Source: Holtiella tumoricola (GTDB lineage: Bacteria > Bacillota > Clostridia > Lachnospirales > Cellulosilyticaceae). Taken from it: a DNA stretch of 64,000 nucleotides. The notes under the pieces were generated by a model that was not told the DNA's origin, made no database searches, and saw only the letters and a list, made by a program, of their open reading frames with translations. The first letter of the stretch is position 1; every line of letters begins with the position of its first letter. The position numbers and the translations under genes are program-made. Where the stretch lies: NCBI RefSeq assembly GCF_027857615.1, contig NZ_JAQIFT010000028.1, positions 1 through 64,000 on the forward strand, read 5' to 3'. Positions 7,983 to 16,160 of this stretch are shown here, one piece after another.

Positions 7983-8510
7983 ATGACAAAACATATTCAA
8001 ATACCAATGACAAATGAAGAAGCAAGAACACTTAAAGCAGGAGAAAGGGTTCTTCTTACGGGAACAATGTATACAGCTCGTGATGCAGCTCATAAGCGTA
8101 TTGTAGAGGAAGTTAAACAAGGTAAGGAAATACCTATTTCACTAAAAAATGTAGCCATTTACTATGCAGGACCAGCACCAGCAAAACCAGGGCAAGTAAT
8201 AGGAAGTTGTGGACCTACTACTAGTGGGCGTATGGATGCTTATGCACCTTGGATGATGGAACAAGGACAAACTGTTATGATAGGAAAAGGTCTTAGAAAT
8301 CAAAAAGTAATAGAAGCAATGAAAGAATATGGAAGTACCTATTTGACAGCTATTGGAGGTGCTGGAGCTCTATTATCAAAGTGTGTAAAGAAGATGGAAT
8401 GTGTAGGATATGCAGAATTGGGAGCAGAAGCTATTTATAAGCTAGAAGTAGAAGAATTCCCAGTGATTGTAACGATTGATAGTGAAGGTAACAATTTATA
8501 CATAAGATGA
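7983..8510 (+). CDS. fumB: Fumarate hydratase class I, beta subunit
   Basis: 175 residues matching the C-terminal domain of class I fumarase, supplying much of the substrate site. Signatures seen are ARDAAHKR at 32-39 and CGPTTSGRMDAY around 76-87, followed by IGKG and GGAGALL. GGAGG precedes the ATG. It partners the preceding alpha subunit in a heteromeric hydratase. A lipoprotein gene begins about 30 bp downstream on the same strand, so the operon may continue into the ABC transporter genes. The symbol denotes the beta subunit, not the E. coli FumB isozyme. Confidence 0.93.
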   Translation: MTKHIQIPMTNEEARTLKAGERVLLTGTMYTARDAAHKRIVEEVKQGKEIPISLKNVAIYYAGPAPAKPGQVIGSCGPTTSGRMDAYAPWMMEQGQTVMIGKGLRNQKVIEAMKEYGSTYLTAIGGAGALLSKCVKKMECVGYAELGAEAIYKLEVEEFPVIVTIDSEGNNLYIR

Positions 8511-8543
8511 TTTTAAAATAAAATTGGGTAAGGGGATAGAGTG

Positions 8544-9515
8544 ATGAAGGGATATTTAAGAAAAATTATAGCATTATCATGTGTATTGAGTTTGGTAGCT
8601 ATAGGAGGTTGCACTAAGCAAGCTTCCACTAAACCAGTTACAGTAGCAGCACTCAGTGGTCCTACAGGAATAGGGATGATTAAGCTTATGTCTGACCAAG
8701 ATAATATATCAAAAAACTATGATATAAGTCTTTATCAAAGTCCTGATGAAATAGTAGGTAAGGTAGTAAGTGGAGAGGTTGATATTGCTTGTGTGCCATC
8801 AAATATGGGGGCGGTTTTATATAATAAGACCGATGGTAGAGTGAAATTGCTAGGTGTGAATACATTAGGTGTTTTATACATAGTAGAAAATGGTGATAGC
8901 ATTAAATCTGTAGAAGATCTAAAGGGGAAAACAATACTTTCAAGTGGAAAAGATAGTACACCTGAATTTGTCCTTAATCAAGTGTTAAGAGCCAATGATA
9001 TAGATCCTATAGAGGATATAACAGTGGAGTTTATGGGAAATCATGCAGATATAGCATCTAAATTAGTAGCAGAAGAGGGAAGTATAGCACTACTTCCACA
9101 ACCTTTTGTAACAACAGTACTAGCAAAAAATGAAAACATTAAAGTGGCACTTGATATAAATCAAATGTGGCAAGCTACAGAACAAGTGGATTTACCAATG
9201 GGCATTATAATAGGTAGTAAATCTTTTGTAGAAGAACAACCAAAGCAGTTAAAAGCTTTTCTTAAAAGCTATGAAGAGTCGGTTGAATTTGTAACGAATA
9301 ATTTAGAGGAAGCAGCTAAGTTGGCAGTAGCTTATGCAATTATACCGGATGCTGAAATAGCTAAAAAAGCTATTCCTGCTTGTAATATTGTATATCGCAA
9401 TGGTGTAGATTCAAAAGATATGCTCTCTAAGTTTTATGAAATACTTGCAGAAGCAAATCCTAAATCTATAGGAGGCAAATTACCAGATGAAAATTTCTAT
9501 ACCATCCCAAATTAA
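8544..9515 (+). CDS. ABC transporter substrate-binding lipoprotein, NitT/TauT type
   Basis: 323 residues with a lipoprotein signal: basic MKGYLRK, a hydrophobic core, and a lipobox ending IGGC (Cys23). The mature part resembles the NMT1/TauA/SsuA class of binding proteins (GEVDIACVPSNMGAVLYN and VEDLKGKTILSSG are typical). Substrates of this class include taurine, aliphatic sulfonates, nitrate and pyrimidine precursors; nothing here shows which. AAGGGG fits the ATG at 8544 better than the adjacent GTG at 8541. The permease gene starts inside its 3' end (29-bp overlap), and an ATPase gene completes the system. Confidence 0.88.
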   Translation: MKGYLRKIIALSCVLSLVAIGGCTKQASTKPVTVAALSGPTGIGMIKLMSDQDNISKNYDISLYQSPDEIVGKVVSGEVDIACVPSNMGAVLYNKTDGRVKLLGVNTLGVLYIVENGDSIKSVEDLKGKTILSSGKDSTPEFVLNQVLRANDIDPIEDITVEFMGNHADIASKLVAEEGSIALLPQPFVTTVLAKNENIKVALDINQMWQATEQVDLPMGIIIGSKSFVEEQPKQLKAFLKSYEESVEFVTNNLEEAAKLAVAYAIIPDAEIAKKAIPACNIVYRNGVDSKDMLSKFYEILAEANPKSIGGKLPDENFYTIPN

Positions 9516-10242
9516 AGTAATTATTAGAAAAGGGTGTATAGTATTTTTGTGGATTATGGTATGGCAATGTGTACATAGTCTTATGGGGAAGGATATACTA
9601 GTTCCTTCTCCGGGGGCAACTTTCAAAAAGTTAATAGAAATGATGAGTATGGGAGGATTCTATCAAGATATTCTCCTAACTTTTTATAGAGTGGGTGTAG
9701 GTGTAATACTTTCTAGTATATTGGGGGTTATAAGCGCATTGATTGCGTATATGATTAAGCTTGTACAAGAAATATTAACACCTTTTATTACATTGCTGAA
9801 AAGTACGCCTGTTATGGCAGTTATTATACTGGCATTATTGTGGTTTACAAAAGATACTGTGCCTATTTTTGTATGTTTTTTAATGTGTTATCCAGTAGTG
9901 TATACCAATGCGTTAAAAGGTTTTAATAGTGTTGATAAAGAATTGCTGGAGATGGCCAAAGTTTTTAAGATTAAAACTTTTACAGTGATCTGTAAGATTT
10001 ATATTCCTCAAATAAAGTCCTATTTAGAAGCTGCGCTAGAAATGATTGTTGGACTAAGTTGGAAGGTAGTAATTGCGGCAGAAGTATTAGCGGTGCCCAA
10101 ACACTCTATGGGGTACAATCTTTTAAGTTCAAAATCTTATTTAGAAACAGATAGTCTTTTTTCCTGGGTAATAGTTATTGTTGTATTAAGTACCTTGTGT
10201 GAAAAAGGTGTAAATAGCATGTTTAAAAGTTCAAAAAGATAA
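9487..10242 (+). CDS. ABC transporter permease, SsuC/TauC type
   Basis: 251 residues with about six membrane segments. The EAA-type cytoplasmic loop (around ELLEMAKVFKIKTFTVICKIYIPQ) contacts the ATPase. It starts within the end of the binding-protein gene; GGAGG at 9471-9475 lies 11 bp before the ATG, so translation is probably coupled. It forms the membrane channel with the adjacent binding protein and ATPase. Substrate unknown. Confidence 0.88.
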   Translation: MKISIPSQIKVIIRKGCIVFLWIMVWQCVHSLMGKDILVPSPGATFKKLIEMMSMGGFYQDILLTFYRVGVGVILSSILGVISALIAYMIKLVQEILTPFITLLKSTPVMAVIILALLWFTKDTVPIFVCFLMCYPVVYTNALKGFNSVDKELLEMAKVFKIKTFTVICKIYIPQIKSYLEAALEMIVGLSWKVVIAAEVLAVPKHSMGYNLLSSKSYLETDSLFSWVIVIVVLSTLCEKGVNSMFKSSKR

Positions 10243-10258
10243 AAAGAGGAGTTAATTT

Positions 10259-10876
10259 ATGATTCGAATAGAAGGGCTCTCTAAAAGCTATGAGAATATA
10301 CAGCTTTATAAAGATTTTAATATAGAAATAGAAGAAGGTAAAACAACAGTTTTACTAGGTGCTTCAGGGAGTGGAAAAACTACCTTTATAAGGATGCTTT
10401 TGGGAATTGAAAGTTATGAAAAAGGAAATATTATAGGATTAGAGAATAAAAATATATCTGTTGTATTTCAAGAAGATAGACTGATTCCTTGGTTGAATGT
10501 ATCAAAAAATATAGAGATAGTCTTAAAAGCATACTTAGAACCAGATGCTATTCAAAATAGAATTGAAGAAATACTTAAACTTGTAGAACTGTTGGAATAT
10601 AAGGATTGTGAAATTAATAAATTGAGTGGTGGCATGAAACGTAGAGTAGCTTTAGCGCGTGCTTTGGCCTATGATGGAGAATTATTAATTATGGATGAAC
10701 CATTTAAAGGCCAAGATTATGCATTGAAGTTGAGGTTATTAGAAAGAATAAAAATATTAATAATAAAAGAGAAGCGAACGGTTGTATTTGTTACCCATGA
10801 TATGGAGGAGGCCTCTTTGTTAGGGGATGTATTATTGAAATTTGAAGAAAGACCTGTAAAATTTTACAAAATTTAA
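10259..10876 (+). CDS. ABC transporter ATP-binding protein, SsuB/TauB type
   Basis: 205 residues. Walker A GASGSGKT is at 34-41, the Q-loop lies in VVFQEDRLIPWLNV, the signature is LSGGMKRR, Walker B is LLIMDEP, and the H-loop is FVTHDMEEA. The Q-loop sequence with RLIPW is typical of the SsuB/TauB/nitrate group. It is slightly shorter than most relatives (about 240) because the C-terminal tail is minimal. It is the last gene of the binding protein-permease-ATPase set. Confidence 0.9.
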   Translation: MIRIEGLSKSYENIQLYKDFNIEIEEGKTTVLLGASGSGKTTFIRMLLGIESYEKGNIIGLENKNISVVFQEDRLIPWLNVSKNIEIVLKAYLEPDAIQNRIEEILKLVELLEYKDCEINKLSGGMKRRVALARALAYDGELLIMDEPFKGQDYALKLRLLERIKILIIKEKRTVVFVTHDMEEASLLGDVLLKFEERPVKFYKI

Positions 10877-10955
10877 AAATTATCAAGATGAATGAAATAT
10901 GTCTAAGAGTGTGATAAAATAGGCATAATCAATACATGAAAAGGAAGAGACGATA

Positions 10956-11909
10956 ATGATACAGCAGAAAGAACCTTATATACTTGTTTTTGGTATGTCT
11001 ATTTGTGATATTTTTGGATTCACAAATCAGAGTTACAGACCCTATGATTCAAATCCAGGAGTTATAAAAATGTCATATGGTGGTGTATGTCGTAATATTG
11101 CAGAAAATATGGCGAGAGTAGGTGTGAATACTAAGTTTATCTCTATTTTAGGAGATGATGAGAGAGGGAAAAGCCTACAAGAACATGCTAAAAAAATGCA
11201 CTTTGATATGAGTGATTCGTTAATAGTAGAAGGGGCTGCCACTCCAACATACATTGCTATATTAGATGAAAAGGGTGAGATGGTATCGGCTGTAGTTGAT
11301 ATTAGTATTGCTAGCTTGTTCACTGAAGAATTTGTTGAATCTAAAAGAGAGCTTATTAAAAATGCGGAATTTGTAATTTTAGATGCAGATAATCCTGCTA
11401 TTACAGAATACATTGTTAAAAATTTCTCAGAATATACAAATATTATTTTAGATCCAGTATCTGCTGCAAGAGCATGTACAGTAAAACATTTATTACCTTA
11501 TATACATACGCTTAAACCGAATCGTTATGAGGCGGAGGTGCTATGTGGATTTGAATTAAATAGTGAAGAAGCAATAAGAGAAGCAGGTAACTATTTTAGA
11601 GGTTTGGGTATCAAAAAGGTATTTATTAGTTTAGACTGTGAAGGTATCTACTATCATGATGGTGTAGAAGAAGGAATTATTAAGGCGCAAGAGGCTAAAG
11701 TAATAAATGTAACAGGAGCAGGAGATGCATTTGTTGCAGGAATTGGCTATAGCTATATGAATGCTAAGACGATCAAAGATACTGTAAAGTTTGCAAATAC
11801 AATGTCTCTTCTTACTATAGCTCATGAGGAGACAATTGATCCAACAATATGTGAAGTAAAGGTTCAGCAAGAAATGACTACTAGGGAGTGGATTGAAAAA
11901 ACATATTAG
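10956..11909 (+). CDS. PfkB-family sugar or nucleoside kinase
   Basis: 317 residues of the ribokinase/PfkB fold. The N-terminal substrate motif is GGVCRNIAENMARVG (42-56), and the C-terminal ATP/anion-hole motif NVTGAGDAFVAG has catalytic Asp257. The GG.RN.AE form resembles pseudouridine kinase (PsuK/YeiC-type) more than fructokinase, but no pseudouridine glycosidase gene adjoins, so specificity is open. GGAAGAG precedes the ATG. The next permease gene follows within 13 bp. Cytosolic enzyme. Confidence 0.85.
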   Translation: MIQQKEPYILVFGMSICDIFGFTNQSYRPYDSNPGVIKMSYGGVCRNIAENMARVGVNTKFISILGDDERGKSLQEHAKKMHFDMSDSLIVEGAATPTYIAILDEKGEMVSAVVDISIASLFTEEFVESKRELIKNAEFVILDADNPAITEYIVKNFSEYTNIILDPVSAARACTVKHLLPYIHTLKPNRYEAEVLCGFELNSEEAIREAGNYFRGLGIKKVFISLDCEGIYYHDGVEEGIIKAQEAKVINVTGAGDAFVAGIGYSYMNAKTIKDTVKFANTMSLLTIAHEETIDPTICEVKVQQEMTTREWIEKTY

Positions 11910-11922
11910 AAAGGAACTAAAT

Positions 11923-13116
11923 ATGTTAGAAAAGCTGAAAAATTATAAAAGGTATTTTCCTATAGGAATAGGTGTTATTATTATAGGAATAATATTAATG
12001 TTTGCTGATAGGGTAATTGGTAATAGCCCCAATGTGTTAGGAATAATCTGGGGATATATTAAGCAGTTTGTAGATATTATCTCTCCAGTTATTTATGCAT
12101 TTGCGATTGCTTATTTACTGTATTATCCAGTGCTATTTATCGAACGTTGGGTGGTGAAAGGGCTAGATGCTGCTTTACCAAAACGTGATAAAGAAAAGAG
12201 TAAAGGCTGGGTAAGGCTGTTAAGTGTAGCTGCTGTTTTTTTAATTGTAATTGGTATGATTGCCATGCTGATTAACTTTATTTTACCGCCACTCTTTGAG
12301 AATATTAATATTTTGATTAATTCTATTCCAAAGTTTGAGGCACAATTCAATGCATGGATGACAGAAATAGCTGATACACTAGGGACCTTAAATATGGATA
12401 GAATTAGTGAGATAATACCTCCAGATGTATTTAATTATATTAAAAACTTCCTATTAAGTGGTGGTCAGCTAATTTTGAGTAGTATTGGAAACTTTATTGC
12501 ATCTTTTAGTTCTTTTGTAATAGACTTTATCGTTACTGTTATTGTGACATTCTACTTCTTGAAGGATAAAGAAAGACTATTTGCAGGTGTAAGTAAGGTA
12601 GGTACTATTATCTGTACACCAAAAGTAAAAACACAAATAATAGACTTTATTAAAACATTAGATGATGTAGTTGGTAAGTATTTATTGGGAACCATATTGG
12701 ATTCTGCTATTGTAGGAGCAGTATCGGTTGGTTTGATGCTAATGATTAAACATCCATTTGCCATATTGATAGGTGTTGCAGCAGGTATTACTAATGTGAT
12801 TCCATATGTTGGACCTATTGTGGGTTCTGGACTTGCTTTTGTATTAGGGTCATTTACAAGCTTAGGTATGGGTGTAACAGGTGCTGTATTACTACTTTTA
12901 TATCAACAAATTGATGGTAACATTGTTCAACCTAAGATCGTTGGGGACCAAGTGGGACTTCTTCCTGTTTGGATTTTGATATCTGTATTAATTGGAGGAA
13001 GTTACTTTGGTGGTGTTGGAATGATTGCATCAGTACCAATAGCTGCACTTATTAAAGTTTATTTGGATAGGATGTATGAGCATAAAATAAAGGGTGAAAA
13101 AAAGGTTGCTCGTTAG
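11923..13116 (+). CDS. AI-2E family membrane permease (third paralogue)
   Basis: 397 residues. The start is the ATG at 11923, which has AAAGGA 7 bp upstream; an in-frame TTG at 11893 lies inside the kinase gene without a ribosome binding site. N-terminal membrane segments run at about 15-75 and 95-120, with an amphipathic middle and a C-terminal helical cluster that includes GITNVIPYVGPIVGSGLAF and GNIVQPKIVGDQVGL. Those two stretches correspond closely to the ones in the 3326-4576 gene, making these two the more similar pair. Substrate unknown. The terminator stem overlaps the last codons. Confidence 0.88.
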   Translation: MLEKLKNYKRYFPIGIGVIIIGIILMFADRVIGNSPNVLGIIWGYIKQFVDIISPVIYAFAIAYLLYYPVLFIERWVVKGLDAALPKRDKEKSKGWVRLLSVAAVFLIVIGMIAMLINFILPPLFENINILINSIPKFEAQFNAWMTEIADTLGTLNMDRISEIIPPDVFNYIKNFLLSGGQLILSSIGNFIASFSSFVIDFIVTVIVTFYFLKDKERLFAGVSKVGTIICTPKVKTQIIDFIKTLDDVVGKYLLGTILDSAIVGAVSVGLMLMIKHPFAILIGVAAGITNVIPYVGPIVGSGLAFVLGSFTSLGMGVTGAVLLLLYQQIDGNIVQPKIVGDQVGLLPVWILISVLIGGSYFGGVGMIASVPIAALIKVYLDRMYEHKIKGEKKVAR

Positions 13117-13130
13117 AGCAGTCTTTTTTT
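13101..13130 (+). terminator. Terminator overlapping the permease stop codon
   Basis: Stem GGTTGCTC / GAGCAGTC (two G-T pairs) with loop GTTA, flanked by an A run and TTTTTTT. The loop contains part of the TAG stop. Confidence 0.75.
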
Positions 13131-13169
13131 GCGCTTTTATATACATAAGACATAAAAGGGAGAACATGA

Positions 13170-14213
13170 ATGAAAAAACAATCGTTAGGAAAGCAAATTT
13201 ATGAGCATTTGATGAATGGAATCAATCATATGCTACCATTCGTAATAGGAGGCGGGCTTTTAATGGCTCTAGCATTCCTGTTTGATGATTATAGTATTAA
13301 TCCGGCTAACTTTGGTTCTAACACACCGTTTGCGGCAATGTTAAAACAAATTGGAGACTTGGCATTTGGATTTATGCTTCCAATGTTAGCTGGTTACATA
13401 GCAGTAAGTATTGCAGGTACAAGTGGTTTAGCAACAGGTTTTATAGGTGGGGTAATGGCTCAACAAAGTGGTTCGGGATTCTTGGGAGCGCTTTTAGCAG
13501 GTTTTCTTGGGGGATATGTAATTATCTTACTTTCTAAAGTGCTAAAATTTATTCCTAAATCATTTGAAGGATTAAAAGTAATGCTTTTATATCCTTTGAT
13601 AGGATTATTTATAGTAGGGACAACAATGATGTTGGTAATCAATCCTCCGGTAGCAGCTCTTAATGGAATGATTACAAGTACACTTACAAGTATGGGAGAT
13701 TCGAGTAAAGTATTATTGGGACTAGTAGTAGCAGCAATGATGGCAGTTGATATGGGCGGTCCACTTAATAAAAGTGCATATATGTTTGCAGTAGTATGTC
13801 TTGAAGCAGGTAATGCATCAGTTATGGCTGCTGCTATTATTGGAGGCATGGTTCCAGCAACAGCTATTGCTTTAGCAACTACACTTTTCAAGAGTAAGTT
13901 TACAGAGAAAGAAAGAGAAGCAGGGCTTACCAATTATGTATTAGGAATGTCATTTATTACAGAAGGAGCTATTTCATTTGCGGCATCAGATCCTCTTCGC
14001 ATATTACCATCTGTAACAGTTGGTTCAGCAGTTGCTGGATGTTTGGCTATGGTATTTAATTGTGCATCACGTGCACCACATGGCGGTATTTTTATATTGC
14101 CAGTGATTGAAAACCCAATGGGATTTGTTATTGCTTATGTTGGTGGTGTAATAGTAGCTGCATTGATGATTGGATTACTTAAAAAACCAGTAAATCCAAA
14201 CACACAAAATTAA
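13170..14213 (+). CDS. PTS fructose-type EIIC membrane component, standalone
   Basis: 347 residues, highly hydrophobic. It shows the fructose-family EIIC landmarks: MLPFVIGGGLLMALAFL, AGTSGLATGFIGG, MGGPLNKSAYMF, ITEGAISFAASDPLRILPS and ASRAPHGGIF. EIIC forms the sugar channel of the phosphoenolpyruvate-dependent phosphotransferase system. Fructose-type proteins usually carry fused or adjacent EIIA and EIIB domains; none is present, so it must use partners encoded elsewhere or act differently. It has its own ribosome binding site and a strong terminator, so it looks monocistronic. Confidence 0.88.
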   Translation: MKKQSLGKQIYEHLMNGINHMLPFVIGGGLLMALAFLFDDYSINPANFGSNTPFAAMLKQIGDLAFGFMLPMLAGYIAVSIAGTSGLATGFIGGVMAQQSGSGFLGALLAGFLGGYVIILLSKVLKFIPKSFEGLKVMLLYPLIGLFIVGTTMMLVINPPVAALNGMITSTLTSMGDSSKVLLGLVVAAMMAVDMGGPLNKSAYMFAVVCLEAGNASVMAAAIIGGMVPATAIALATTLFKSKFTEKEREAGLTNYVLGMSFITEGAISFAASDPLRILPSVTVGSAVAGCLAMVFNCASRAPHGGIFILPVIENPMGFVIAYVGGVIVAALMIGLLKKPVNPNTQN

Positions 14214-14231
14214 AATAAATATAATTGTTCT

Positions 14232-14272
14232 AGAACGGTTTTTGAAGGATTACTTCAAAAACCGTTCTTTTT
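14232..14272 (+). terminator. Strong terminator after the EIIC gene
   Basis: A 16-bp perfect stem (arms 14232-14247 and 14253-14268) with a GATTA loop, followed by a T run. Confidence 0.9.
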
Positions 14273-14410
14273 ATTTAGAAACAAATATAGTATAAAAAAG
14301 AAACTTCACTATTAAGAAATTATAGATTAGTATAATAAATGAAAGTCTTGGATTTTAAATGGAAGTCTGTTTTTTTTACTTATACTCGATGTAGTTTATA
14401 TAAAATAAGT

Positions 14411-14465
14411 AACGTAACAATGTTATAAAACATATATTGACAACGTAACGATGTTACACTAAAAT
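14411..14465 (+). promoter_or_regulatory. Exporter promoter with duplicated palindromic operator
   Basis: TTGACA (14437-14442) and TAAAAT (14460-14465) form a promoter with a 17-bp spacer. AACGTAACGATGTTAC fills most of that spacer (14442-14457) and contains the palindrome GTAAC-GAT-GTTAC. A second copy, AACGTAACAATGTTA, lies at 14411-14425, 31 bp upstream (about three helical turns). A dimeric repressor bound between -35 and -10 would block transcription. The TetR protein encoded after the exporter (17951-18538) is the obvious candidate; this is inferred. Confidence 0.7.
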
Positions 14466-14513
14466 AAACTTATAATTCATTCAAGTATAAAAGTTGAATA
14501 AGGGGGATGAAAA

Positions 14514-16160
14514 ATGAAAGATCTCTTAATGAAGAGAAAGGGACAATTTATCATTTATATCATAGCTTGTTTTATGCCTGTTATAGATAGCTTAATAAGA
14601 ATGGGATTGTTCTCTATGATATTTGGGGTTATTGAAAAAAGGGATATAGAGTATTTTAAGATACTTGTAATCCTTTCTATATTTGCAGCTTTATTAACAG
14701 GAGGCTTTCATATTGCTAGTAGGTTAATGCGTATTGGCTTTATGAAAAATATATTACTAGATGTAAGAAAGCAAGCTTTTGATAAGATTATTCATATTTC
14801 TTACAAAGACTTTAGTAAGCAAAGTAAAGAAGTTTACATGTCTCATTTAATCAATGATATTAATACTTTTGAGAATAATTTCTTTCTAAATTTACTTAAT
14901 GTCATCTATATGGGGGGCCTCTACATAGTATGTCTCATTATTCTTTATGTTATAGACTATAAGTTAGCTATAGCTATGACGTTAGTATCTATAGGACTTT
15001 TCTTATTTGCATCATTATTTTCTAAGAAGACTGAAAGTCTACAAGAGGAAGTATCTAATCAAAATGAACAACTTACAGTAGAAGTTGCAAATACTTTTAA
15101 CGGATTAGAAATACTCAAACTTAATAATATTGAAGATAAATTCCTAGATAAAAGTTTGAATGCCATTAATCGTGTAGAAAAGCGAAAGGTTGCTTTCAAT
15201 ATTTTTAGCGAACAGCAAAGAAGTTTGATGATGTTTTCAAGTTATATTGTACTCTTTGGAGTAGTTATTTATGTGGCTGCATCAATGAATTCTAGTAACT
15301 TTACGACAGCGATGTTTTCTGTTCAGTTATGTAGTAATTTAGTTTTTCCCTTAGTTGAGATCTTACCTAGAATGAATGTCATCAAATCTTCTAGACGTAT
15401 TTATGAAAAGATTACGAAGCAAGAAACGAATCATGAAGAAGAAGAACAAGGAAAAGTACCTTTTGAATTTAAGGAATCTATAGAAGTTCAAGGTTTAAAC
15501 TTTGGATATGAAGATAAGATCTTACTTAAAGATGCTCATTTTAAATTAGAAAAGGGTAAGAAATATTTGATCAAAGGGGTAAGTGGTTCAGGAAAATCTA
15601 CATTAATGAAATTACTTTCTATGATTTATGATGAATATGAAGGTAAGATTTTAGTAGATGGAACAGACTATAAGACGATTCAAGAAAAAGATTTTAATAA
15701 TCAAGTGGCATTTATCTATCAAGATGTATTCCTGTTTGAAGATACTATGAGAAATAATATAAGCCTTTATAAAGATATTAGTGATGAAATAATACAGGTA
15801 GCATGTAAAAAAGCAGGATTACAAGAGTTGATAGAAGAAAAAGAAGAAGGACTTGGAACAGTACTTTCAGAAAATGGAAAGAATTTATCAGGAGGCCAGC
15901 GCCAAAGAATATCTATTGCAAGGGCGCTAGCTAAAAATGCAGAGATTCTGTTCGTAGATGAAGGAACTTCGGCACTAAATGAGGACATTGGCAAGAAGAT
16001 AGAGCAAGAACTATTGAATTTAGAATGTACAGTAGTAGCCATTAGTCATCGTTATTATGAAGGGGTTACAGATCAATATGACTACGTACTAGAACTTAAG
16101 AATGGTCATGTAGAAACCTATCAGGCAAGAGAATACTTTGGGGAGGTGGTAATATGCTAA
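14514..16160 (+). CDS. ABC exporter half-transporter, permease fused to ATPase (first subunit)
   Basis: 548 residues: about six membrane helices in the first ~300 residues, then a nucleotide-binding domain. Walker A (GVSGSGKST) is near 355-363, the signature LSGGQRQR near 458 and Walker B (ILFVDE) near 477, followed by an H-loop in VVAISHR. It probably forms a heterodimer with the next gene, which starts 7 bp before this one ends. Such pairs export drugs, peptides or lipids; the substrate is unknown. Expression is probably repressor-controlled through the duplicated palindrome upstream, which suggests a drug or toxic-compound response. Confidence 0.9.
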   Translation: MKDLLMKRKGQFIIYIIACFMPVIDSLIRMGLFSMIFGVIEKRDIEYFKILVILSIFAALLTGGFHIASRLMRIGFMKNILLDVRKQAFDKIIHISYKDFSKQSKEVYMSHLINDINTFENNFFLNLLNVIYMGGLYIVCLIILYVIDYKLAIAMTLVSIGLFLFASLFSKKTESLQEEVSNQNEQLTVEVANTFNGLEILKLNNIEDKFLDKSLNAINRVEKRKVAFNIFSEQQRSLMMFSSYIVLFGVVIYVAASMNSSNFTTAMFSVQLCSNLVFPLVEILPRMNVIKSSRRIYEKITKQETNHEEEEQGKVPFEFKESIEVQGLNFGYEDKILLKDAHFKLEKGKKYLIKGVSGSGKSTLMKLLSMIYDEYEGKILVDGTDYKTIQEKDFNNQVAFIYQDVFLFEDTMRNNISLYKDISDEIIQVACKKAGLQELIEEKEEGLGTVLSENGKNLSGGQRQRISIARALAKNAEILFVDEGTSALNEDIGKKIEQELLNLECTVVAISHRYYEGVTDQYDYVLELKNGHVETYQAREYFGEVVIC

